A stretch of 64,000 bases of DNA, from NCBI GenBank assembly GCA_948470475.1, contig OX419345.1, positions 14,503,800-14,567,799 on the forward strand, written 5' to 3'. This DNA comes from Galaxea fascicularis. Lineage: Eukaryota > Cnidaria > Anthozoa > Scleractinia > Euphylliidae. This document shows positions 55,901-64,000 of the stretch, piece after piece. Made by a program: the position numbers and the translations under genes. The notes beneath the pieces were generated by a model. It ran no database searches. It was given only the letters and a program-made list of their open reading frames with translations, and was not told where the DNA came from. Each line of letters starts with the position of its first letter. Position 1 is the first letter of the stretch.

Positions 55901-58900
55901 TTCTTTGCCAAACAGTGATGTGCAAGTTAACCCTTTTATGTGCATGGGCTTTAAAATATGCCATTTGCCTAGGTACACAATCAACTACACTAAAAGAAGT
56001 TGTTGTACATTGTCAGCCTAATATTGGCACAACAATCATGTGGAAGGTCTTGGAAGGATCCACCCCAAACCATGGCATTAGAGAAAATAAGTAGTTACAC
56101 CATTGTTTAATAATTAAACAATGGTGTTAGTACGTCTCTGCAATTATTAGCAATAAGATGGAGTTTTTTGTAGTTGACTGATCGATAAATTGTTGCTTTG
56201 AACTTCAGACCGTATTCACCAGACAGTAGAGATTGAAACAAACACTGTGGAAATTGAAGAAAAGGGTATCAGGTTGAGACTCACAGTGGTCGATACTCCA
56301 GGGTTCGCTGATGCCGTGGACAATACTGACTGGTAAGACCTAGTTGATGTTAATCATCAATACTTAACACAGTTTGTCTGATGCATTGGGAAGCATCTGA
56401 GAGTTTCTCATTGGAAGGTTGATGGTCATTTGTAATTAACACCAGTCTGCGTGTTATGTTCATCATAAAGTCGTGGCAAATCAGAGGTTTCAATAAATTT
56501 TGAAATAGCCGAATGAGCTAACTAAAGTATATAGGCAGCGACCTGATGAATTTTTTTTAATCAGTTGAGTGAAAATACAGACAAAGTATGCAGCACTGAG
56601 AGGTGAATTCTGACTAAGTAGGTGGCTGTTTTTGCTGGTTGCCGGCTTCTAATGAAACCCCTGGTAAATGGAAGTTGCATGACAGTATGACACTCCCAGT
56701 TCATGGCTAGGATCATGGGATGTGAGCAATAGGTTTTTGAGGGACAGAGAAATTTAGAGACCATTGGTAACATTGGTGGAAAATTAAACGAGGATGTGTT
56801 GAGTACAAGTGAATAATTATTGTTAGTGCGCGAGTACAGGTGTACCCCTCAAGCTCAGTACAATGGTGGTATAGTGGTTAGGATGGCAGGCTGTTGCTTC
56901 AGGTTGCTTCTGCAGTAATTTGTCCTCTACATAATGTTTTGTTGCCTTCTCTCAGAGGCAAGAAACTTTGCAATGTCCTACTCAAGAAGTAATCAGGGTT
57001 GCTCCTAATGCAGTAGGCAGGGGTATGCAAAAAGTAGCCTGGGAATTCTGGCTGTTGTGGTAAAATGAATATCCTGTTTTCTATCTGAGAGAAGGTGTGG
57101 ATGTGACTTAAACGAGTCATTTCCGAGTTCGCTTGAGCCTCTCTATTTCAAAGCGAGTCAAAGTGCAAAAGTTTTGTGATGGTAATAAGTTCAGCTTTCC
57201 ATACAAGCGAAAACTCGTTTTCATTACAAAGACTTCGCACTTGGACTCGCTTTCAAATAGAGGTTCAAGCGATCTCGGAAATGGCCTATTGTCCAGGGAA
57301 AATCTGTCCCTGGCCCATAACCCTTTACTTACCACTAGTGACCACTGGTTCGTCCAGTCTCCAATGTCTGACCAAAAGCCTGGTTGCTTCATATTTCATA
57401 AACTTAATTATGTGTCAAGTGTATTTATACAGGCTGACTAGGCTCCAAATGAAAGGGGTGTGGGAATTTAACCACCCTAAGGGACTGTTGATGTAAAGTC
57501 AAATAGTTCTTGTGATTCACATGTACAAGTGAATACAAGGTAATTTGGAACGAGAATCTGGCAATTCATCAGTGTTTACTTCGGGATTTTTTCCAAGAAC
57601 CCCTTCAAATATTGTGGTAAATTTATGTGTCTATTAATGATATGATCTCCTTTCTTTTCCTTTCAGTTGGCAAGCTGTGACTAATTATGTTGATGAGCAA
57701 TACGAGGCGTACTTACAGGATGAATCTGGGCTCAACCGTCGTCACATCGTAGATAACAGAGTTCACTGTTGTCTTTACTTTATCTGTCCACATGGCCATG
57801 GGTTGGTTTTTTCAACTTATTTTTGTCTAATTTGGTTTCTATATTTCGACTTACGTACATGGACGAGAGTCCATGCTGTCGTGCCCTTTTTTGGGTAAAT
57901 TTGACTGAATCAGAAACTAAAACATTTGGCTTCCTGAAATTTGTTTTTCTGGTAAAGTAAACCACTGCGTCACTTATGATGAGTTAGTAACTGAGGCAGT
58001 AATAGAGACCTTATAACATCCTGATATGCATTAGAGCAGAACTTAATTTAGTTGAAGGACGTCAAAGTTGCCACTGAGAAAACTTGGGCCCGGTTGTTCG
58101 AAAGCCGATTAACATAATCCAGGATTAGCGTAAACTTTGGTTGCAGTTTTTAACTATTGGATGAAAGTTGTTTTCGCTGCTTTTTGTTTTCCAGGATTGA
58201 CTTCCCCTAATCTAAAATTTTGAAGAATATCGGCATTGAACAACGTTTGGGGATAGAGAAATAAGCTCCTTGATTAATATTTAATCCTGGATTAGCGTTA
58301 ATCGGCTTTCGAACAACCGGGTCTTGAGCTTTTTAAAATTCGATATGGTAAGAAATCATTTTGTTTGAAAACGTATCCTCGTTTTGTCGATGGTGTTAAA
58401 CCTGAGCCAGAGAAAAGATTCACGAAAACCGCGAAAATCGGCCCATGAAAGTTGGAAAATGAGCTGTTACAAAAGTTGCACGAGAGTTTTCTTCAGCTAT
58501 CAGCACTTAAGGCTAAACAACCGCAAGAGCAGGGCAAGAGGCCACATTCCGCCAGCAACTCATCAGTTGCCTCAAATATTTGGCACAACTATCACGCGTG
58601 CGCCAACTGACAAGTAAAAACTCTCGATTCTTACGGAAAATTGGACTTTGTACAGGCACGATGAGACCTTGCGTGAATCTGTGCGAGTCGCCGAAAACGT
58701 GGGAACTTCAAGGCAAAGGAGAGCCATAGTATCCCCTCTCGGGTTTCTTTAAACTATGTTGCCGGTATATAAAATTTGTATTGACATTAAAGCATTATCA
58801 CGAGTCATCTCGGAGATGACTCGTGATAATGCTATAATGCCGTCAGAATACTTAATCTCCGTACAGCTCATTTGCTTTCACGTCGTTTATTCGTCAGAAT

Positions 58901-61900
58901 TTGAAGAGTGAATTCCTTTTGTTTTCCAGATTGAAGCCTATAGACATAACATTCATGAAGATGCTACATACCAAGGTCAACATAGTCCCTGTCATCGCTA
59001 AGGCCGATTGTTTAACAAAGTTCGAAATGCAAAGACTTAAAAGAAAGGTCAGCAGAAGATGGTTTCTGTAAAAACTCGTTTGCGTGCGTTTTTATTTTCT
59101 TCCTTTTTCGCCTCTTCTTTCCGTCTCATATATCTATAATAGGATGAAAAGATGAACTGATATATTTAGCCCTTTAACCTCTAAGAGTGACTAACAGGCA
59201 CTTAGCAGTTAGCGCTCGTGTGGTACAAAAGACACCTTGCTGGAGAACTAATTGTGCATTGGGACATCCAAAGCAAAGAAAATTTAAATGAAGTTGCTTT
59301 GTTTTGAATGTCAGAGGTGCTAATTTGCTAACTGCAATGGGCTTTTGTTTAATTGCCCCTGATAGTAACACTGCTGAATCAAACAAAGGTTGTGAGAGAA
59401 AAAGTGGTCAACAAGTAACAAAGGTCTTGATTGTTTAGCAAATTCTCCTCATCATCACCATAGAAAATGTGTAGAGACCAGTGTGAAGAATGTTCATGCT
59501 ATTATTAGGGTTTCAAGGGTTAAAGATGTTGATTTTTCACGCAGAAGCACACGCACACACGCTCGCACGCGCACGTTGGGCGAAACTAAAACAAAGGGGC
59601 TATTGGAATGTATAACAAACTATTGGAGGTAGCTACTTCTATCTACCCTTCCACTGTTTTGTTCAACTTATGATACTGGGGGATGTAACGGAAATCTTTC
59701 GAACTGCTGGAAAGAGCACCTTGCAATTAATAAAAGTTCCAAATTCCCAAATTCCCAAGTTTGGGAATCGTATATTTTACCATGATCGCAAAGTCGGGAA
59801 CTTTTATAGGTGGCAGTGCTTTCAATAGGTCCCGACACCCGCCGGAGCTCCGACGGGTATTCTGTTGAAAGTCGGCGGGTATTTTACCACGTTCAAGTCG
59901 AAAATTCAGTTGAAATTCTCCTGGGCTTCTCATATTACTCCGGTGGGTGCTGTTCCGAGGTAGCCGCCTCCTTCAGATCTTATTGAAAGCACTGTATGAT
60001 TAGGCGTTTGTAAAATTTCCGACAGTTTGGCACGATGTGACTCTCAAAGTTGGCCATCTTACTAATTTTTAGGTACCGTACTGTATTTATCAGTTCGCTA
60101 CCTGGTCAAAATAAAATATTGAAAAAACCTTGGTAGTATTTTTTTTTCTAAAAATCTTTGAAATACCGGCATAACAATGTGTGGAAAAAATGCGTGGTTA
60201 CTATCAATTTTGTTTTTGGATTGCATTATTTCTTTTGACCGGTTGGCTCAGTGGTAGAGCACCGGACTGCTGTGCGGGAGGTCGGGGGTTCCAGCCCTGG
60301 CCGGACCAACACTCAGGGTCTTTAAATAACTGAGGAGAAAATGCTACCTTTGTAATGACATCTGCAAATGGTTAGACTTTCTAGTCTTCTCGGATAAGGA
60401 CGATAAAACCGGAGGTCCCGTCTCACAGGCTGGTGTAGGACGTTAAAGAACCCACACACTGATCGGAAAGAGTAGGGGACGTAGTCCCCGGTGTGATGGT
60501 CTATAACTTATTCTGTTCTGGGGGCACCTGTGTTGATCCTACTATTCATTCAAATGAGATTGTAAAAAGCAGTCTGGCAAAGTCCCCCAAAAAGTGTTGT
60601 AAAGCGCTTTATAAATCCTCATTATTATTATCATTATTATTAAGATCTCACAGTTCTTTTCCTGCTAAGTTGTAAACCGTGCGAAAAATACCTTTGTTTT
60701 AAGAAACACAGTCCTCAAGATCAAAGTGGATATGAGCCACTGCGGAACCCGGAAAATGAACTCATCAACCACTCTCGACGATTTTTTTTATTTCGTCGTC
60801 TGTTCTCATGATCGAATTTTTAGTTGTACGGTTTCACACAACTAAAATTACGACCGTGGAAACGGCCAAAAAAAAATGCTTTATCAAATTACTACTAAAG
60901 TTATACAGAAGAGGAAGAAATTGCTTTCAACAATCGGGACAGACACAAAAAGGGTATCTTTTAAATACAGCCTTTTTACAGGAGAATGAGCGGCAACCGC
61001 AGTTTCATGTTTGGAATTTTAGTTTCTACCAGATGCGGAGTGTATCCGAAGTGTTTCGCACCGGTCAGCGACGGAGAAACGAAGGCGTAAAATCAGCCTC
61101 ACCAACAACTCGGAAATGGGTGTTGGTGTTATGAAACCGATTTTGAAACCAAGGTTCTTGGGCAATCCACAAATGTAGAGGATGTATGCGCAAAAGCAAG
61201 AGAACATAGCGTTCTTACGTTTGTTTATTTGTTTGTTGATTCCTTAGGTATTAGAGGAAATTGGTGATAACGGGATCAAGATTTACACTTTTCCCGAATG
61301 TGACAGCGAAGACGATGAAGAATTTGTTCAGATAAACCAGGATCTTAAGGTTTGTAACATGTGTATAATGATGATGACGGTTTTAGCGATATTTCGGTTG
61401 GCCCATCGCACTCGCGTGCAACACAAACGCAATTTCACGTGCAAGCGCAATCGATAAGTTGTGTGAGGCGCCATAAAACGCAAATCCAAACGCAAACGCG
61501 AGGAAAACCAGAGAAGGTCTGTTTCCTTTCGCTTGGCTCGTGCTTGCATTTGCAGTTGTATTACTTATATAAATGTCACTAACACATGCAAGTGCAAGTA
61601 AGTGATCCGTTGCATATCCGTCATATTGGACATGTATGCAAGGTACTCAGTTGCATTTGCGCTCCTTTGCAGTATTTTTCTTGCGCTTATGCATGTGTTC
61701 AAAGTTGCATTTGCGTCACTTTACATTTGGGTCGGAACCCCTCTTTGGGCTTCAGAAACTCTGAGCTCAACAGTTCAATGAACTAGTTGTCCGAAAAATA
61801 CTTCAAATTCAAGAGATAAGTAACGAAAGATGTACAGTTAAGGGCTGAAACAGAGACAAGTGATGAGAACAAATTTGACGCCTAACTGTACACTATCCCG

Positions 61901-62640
61901 CTATTCCTGACTCCGCGTCATGGCCCCTTGTCTTCCCTCGTCGCGTGTGCTTAATTAGCTAAACGGTTCTGGTTTCCCAAATGTCTTTCTCAGGGTAGTA
62001 TTCCTTTTGCTGTGATCGGCAGTAACTCGATAACAGATGTCAGAGGAAAACAAGTGCGAGTAAGACAGTACCCTTGGGGAATGGCTGAAGGTAAAACCTC
62101 CATTTCGCTTTTTTCTTTTTTCTTATGACCGGCAAATTAGCACCGGAAAGGGGTGTATTTATAAGGGAATCAGAATTTTCTGGAGCGAGTTTGTTTACAA
62201 ATGATAGAAGCAAAACAGATATTTTTAAGCGGACAAACGTTTTGTTGTATTTGGTCTTGGATGTAGAGAACTGGGCAGTTGAGGCATGGCTTGTGTCTGA
62301 TGTTTGGGCAAAGTGCTATAAAGAGCACACGTTTGTGGAGAACAAAAGTAGATCCCCGGCTAAGCGCTCTTACATTGTTACATTACATTATTATCGTTGT
62401 TACATTGTTTCGTGCTTCAACAATGTTACGTTAGAACGTGTGGCACCCCATGTCAGATGACGGTTGTCTAACACTTCGTTAGATCAGTGTTTTGCCATCG
62501 ATGAAACATTTCGGTCGACTTTTAACAATGTTATACCGTTTGGCCAGGGCTTAAGGGTTTCATCAATGCTCTTTTTTTCCATTGGCAGTTGAAAACCCTG
62601 AGCATTGTGACTTCATCAAGCTTAGAAACATGTTGATCAG
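49914..62640 (+). CDS. Septin, SEPT2-type GTPase (3' end beyond window), 9 coding exons seen
   Basis: Exons: 49914-49970, 53192-53282, 53941-54027, 56209-56332, 57667-57801, 58930-59047, 61248-61349, 61994-62090, 62589-62640; 287 residues are in the window. Septins are cytoskeletal GTPases that assemble into hetero-oligomeric filaments at the cortex and cleavage furrow. Visible: polybasic entry [12 protein letters not shown]-loop GESGLGKST (50-58), the Thr matching SEPT2 Thr78 (T84 in IHQTVEIE), switch II DTPGFAD (107-113; human SEPT2 has DTPGYGD), AKAD (188-191), septin unique element VRVRQYPWG with [10 protein letters not shown] after it. The first exon must end at GAAGCT|GTAAAA for the phase to match exon 2; the next GT (49978) gives the wrong phase unless a small exon was missed. 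Four of nine donors are not GTR. The C-terminal helix/coiled coil is absent from the window. Confidence 0.93.
51153..51465. mobile_element. MITE, reversed relative of 38334, carrying an insertion
   Basis: Left GGGAATGATTTTCACACAGC and right GCTGTGTGGAAATCTTGCCC are roughly complementary. The body shares ATTATACATGCATCACTGTC and AACCCTGTTCCAAAA with the complement of 38334-38466. A second element at 51265-51429 splits it. It lies in septin intron 1. Confidence 0.75.
51265..51429. mobile_element. Nested element with CAGGGTTGT / ACAACCCTG ends
   Basis: The ends CAGGGTTGT and ACAACCCTG are exact complements. ACAATT to the left and ATAATT to the right could be a target duplication with one mismatch. 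The interior is rich in CAGCCGG/CCAGC blocks. The CAGGG..CCCTG ends suggest a hAT-like mobiliser. Confidence 0.7.
51640..52490 (+). repeat. Dispersed repeat, copy 2 (paired with 17560-18480)
   Basis: Follows the order of copy 1: CTAGCCTGAGTGGCAGACGT, AAACAAGAGAAAAATGGC, AAAATTCTGATTGGTTAATT, a degraded RecQ-like scrap at 51877-51992 (frame broken, Walker A not readable), then TTCATTTGGCTTTCTCCTTC. It is more decayed than copy 1. It lies in septin intron 1. Confidence 0.8.
52660..52795 (-). repeat. Reversed fragment of the dispersed repeat
   Basis: The complement of this stretch matches the left part of copies 1 and 2: GCCTGCATGGCAGGCGTAAA, GGAGGGGATGGGGAGCAAGA, AAACGAGAGAAAAATGG and GGAGGCTGG. 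Confidence 0.75.
52903..52953. repeat. Hairpin
   Basis: ATGAAAAAATTCAGACCTTT pairs with AAAGGTTTGAATTTTTTCAT, leaving two small mismatches around an ATAATAATTAT centre. Probably a miniature inverted-repeat element in septin intron 1. Confidence 0.75.
54386..55198. mobile_element. GGGCCCGGTTGTTCGAAAG element split by ~570-bp insertion
   Basis: The left end GGGCCCGGTTGTTCGAAAGA and the right end TTTCGAACAACTGGACCC are inverted. The right part (55050-55190) is the complement of the left part of 58086-58323, including AAGTCAATCCTGAAAA and GCAACCAAAGTTTACGCTAA. About 54473-55050 is extra sequence, with C-rich runs and GGAATTTCCGGGG motifs. It lies in septin intron 3. Confidence 0.75.
56098..56127. 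repeat. Perfect 30-bp palindrome
   Basis: ACACCATTGTTTAAT is followed directly by ATTAAACAATGGTGT, with no spacer. It lies about 80 bp upstream of septin exon 56209-56332. It may be a collapsed inverted-repeat element. Confidence 0.85.
57118..57283. mobile_element. MITE with CATTTCCGAG ends
   Basis: CATTTCCGAGTTCGCTTGAG pairs imperfectly with TTCAAGCGATCTCGGAAATG. TATTTCAAAGCGAGTC and GACTCGCTTTCAAATA extend the arms. It lies in the septin intron 56333-57666. Confidence 0.85.
58086..58323. mobile_element. Intact GGGCCCGGTTGTTCGAAAG element
   Basis: The ends GGGCCCGGTTGTTCGAAAGC and GCTTTCGAACAACCGGGTC are complements, and the arms continue through GATTAACATAATCC / GGATTAGCGTTAATC. It is the uninterrupted relative of 54386-55198, in the opposite orientation. 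It lies in the septin intron 57802-58929. Confidence 0.9.
58791..58833. repeat. Hairpin with perfect 21-bp arms
   Basis: GCATTATCACGAGTCATCTC pairs with GAGATGACTCGTGATAATGC around a single base. It lies just upstream of septin exon 58930-59047. Confidence 0.85.
59814..59994. mobile_element. MITE with CAGTGCTTTCAATA ends
   Basis: Left CAGTGCTTTCAATAGGTC and right GATCTTATTGAAAGCACTG are complementary with small mismatches. GGTCCCGACACCCGCCGGAG and CGGCGGGTATTTTACC lie inside. It lies in the septin intron 59048-61247. Confidence 0.75.
60236..60645 (+). mobile_element. tRNA-derived SINE, family D
   Basis: The head is tRNA-like: ACCGGTTGGCTCAGTGGTAG (A box), then GGTCGGGGGTTCCAGCCC (B box). 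A long body follows and the tail reads GTAAAGCGCTTTATAAATCC and then ATTATTATTATC. It is about 400 bp and looks nearly full length. It lies in the septin intron 59048-61247. Confidence 0.85.
61380..61750. repeat. Repeat rich in GCAAGTGCAA / TTGCATTTGCG
   Basis: Left half has CACAAACGCAATTTCACGTG, CAAATCCAAACGCAAACGCG; right half has AGTTGCATTTGCGCTCC and AGTTGCATTTGCGTCAC, partly complementary to the left. Probably a decayed inverted-repeat element filling most of the septin intron 61350-61993. Confidence 0.5.
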
Positions 62641-64000
62641 GTGAGTTACGTCAATCTTTTCAGTTTCTTAACTCTTTAACTCCCATGATGTGATGAATTC
62701 TCAGTTCTATCCGCTTTACATTTCCTTGTACATGTGTTAAGAGAATTTGGGGTTACATCAAGATAACACCCTCTGGCTGATAAGTTTGTCTATTCTCATC
62801 ACCTGACTACTGGACAATGTATTGATATTATAAAGAGAAGTTGCATTCTAATCACTTCTGGGAGTTTAAGGGTTCCTGTTATCGTTTTCTCCACGACACT
62901 CTCAAGAAACGTATCAAAATTGTTTCAGTTTACTAGCAGCCTCAACACCCATAACAACAAACAGCATTTAAAATACTTCCAGTGCAGTGAACGCACCATT
63001 TGGTAACAAAAATAGCTCATCGTTTTTAGCTTCTATTGACGCGGACATCGCAGACACATTTTAGCCCCTCGAAGTTACGCTAAAATTGATTGACAATACC
63101 CCTTTTAAATTAATGGCCTTTTCTTTTTTCTTCCACCATAAAATTAAACTTCCTGAGCGTGAGCAACGTAGCGCAACACTTGCGAAATTATCTGACATCA
63201 ACACAAGGGCTGAAAATCGCAGGGGCTGTTGTCCCGAGTTTAACTTGGCCCCAAATTGCATTGAGCCACATTTGCCATTATTACATTATTACAACTCTCT
63301 CATAGCGACCACTTCTCGTAGGCGATCACCTCCCGTAAGCGACGGCTTTGTAAATAACCGTTTTCTTTCTCAGGCAAATACTGTTTCAAAAACTCTCTTG
63401 AAAGCGATCCCTACCAAAATTTCTTAAGCGACCGCATCCATTTTTTAAGCCGGAAATTCGACATATTCTTCTGTGCCCAGTAAACGAACACCCAACATGA
63501 TCACTTATTATCTTTAGAAAATCATTACTCAAATGACACAAAAGTTCGATTTTTTATATTAATAGCGCTGACCCGGAGTTCCGACAGATAATAATAGTTT
63601 ACACACAAAAAAAAGAATGAATATAATTAGATTTGTAGGTAAACAGGAATTGTTACAGCCATCTGTTGCAAAATATTATACAAAGTTTCAACAGTATAGT
63701 ATGATAAGATTTCCCAGACGTTATTCCATGTGAAATTTGTCATTGCTTTCAATCTTTTCCCTTAGCCTAATTTTAGCTTAAAAGATAATAGCTTAATGTA
63801 AATTAGTTGAATCAATTCAGTTTTGCGTTTATTTTGTCGATTTTTCTCGTAAGAGACCACTTTGTCTTGCACCAAGGGTGGTCGCTTATGAGAGAGTTGA
63901 CTGTGTTACATTTGCCAACGTGCTTTCTTCTAACCTTATCCTCGCAGTTTGTTGAAATCCTAAAGTCCTTCTGAGCACATCCTAATTGGATTTGCGCTTA
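62641..64000. other. Septin intron continuing past the window edge
   Basis: The donor AG|GTGAGT at 62641 opens an intron; no match to the next septin block (family THMQDLQEVT) is present up to 64000. A MITE occupies 62669-62874. The remainder is AT-rich, with TAGCGACC/GGTCGCTTATGAGAG-type repeat scraps near 63300-63430 and 63850-63900. Confidence 0.7.
62669..62874. mobile_element. MITE related to 44393
   Basis: TAACTCTTTAACTCCC at the left faces GGGAGTTTAAGGGTT at the right. The body matches the element at 44393-44598 over most of its length (CTCTGGCTGATAAGTTTGTC, ACTGGACAATGTATTGATAT, AAAGAGAAGTTGCATTCTAA). Confidence 0.85.

Noticed and set aside
60236..60310. A genuine tRNA gene at the head of SINE D
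   Set aside because: The tRNA-like head runs directly into a long SINE body ending in a GTAAAGCGCTTTATAAAT tail and ATT repeats.

Overview
This looks like nuclear DNA from an anthozoan cnidarian, most likely a stony coral. The sequence is AT-rich. Its genes are split into many short coding exons of about 15-270 bp, with introns of about 0.1-4 kb and mostly GT..AG borders. The predicted proteins resemble their vertebrate orthologues closely. Introns and intergenic DNA are full of small inverted-repeat elements and tRNA-derived SINEs of the kinds I know from coral assemblies; that assignment is from memory, not from a search. No bacterial operon, CRISPR array, rRNA or intact tRNA gene was seen.

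Layout. (1) 1-1474: a degenerate array built around a palindromic core, plus hairpin elements. (2) 1475-14690, minus strand: a 13-exon SLC13 Na+-coupled di/tricarboxylate-type transporter, 676 aa in my model. (3) 14691-19886: intergenic, with a repeat carrying a RecQ-like helicase relic. (4) 19887-35956, plus strand: an SVOP-type (synaptic vesicle 2-related) major facilitator, 520 aa from 16 exons, with two possible first coding exons. (5) 35957-43234: gene-poor DNA with SINEs, a LINE reverse-transcriptase relic and several inverted-repeat elements. (6) 43235-49516, minus strand: Mediator subunit MED19, 267 aa from 8 exons. (7) 49914-62640 and beyond the right edge, plus strand: a septin of the SEPT2 type. 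Its first 287 residues are in the window and the last exons are missing.

The four genes do not form a pathway. SLC13 and SVOP are divergent, SVOP and MED19 are convergent, and MED19 and the septin are head-to-head with 397 bp between their start codons, so they probably share a bidirectional promoter. All exon borders were derived by hand from reading frame, splice dinucleotides and family alignment. The codon phases agree at every internal junction except septin exon 1, where a choice between two donors was needed.

The most interesting unexplained signals are a near-perfect hairpin with 36-nt arms in the last MED19 intron (possible intronic miRNA precursor), the two alternative SVOP first exons, elements nested inside elements, a family sharing a CCCGGTTGTTC terminus, the palindromic array at the left edge, a CCAAT-rich element present four times, and a run of unusual splice donors in the septin gene.
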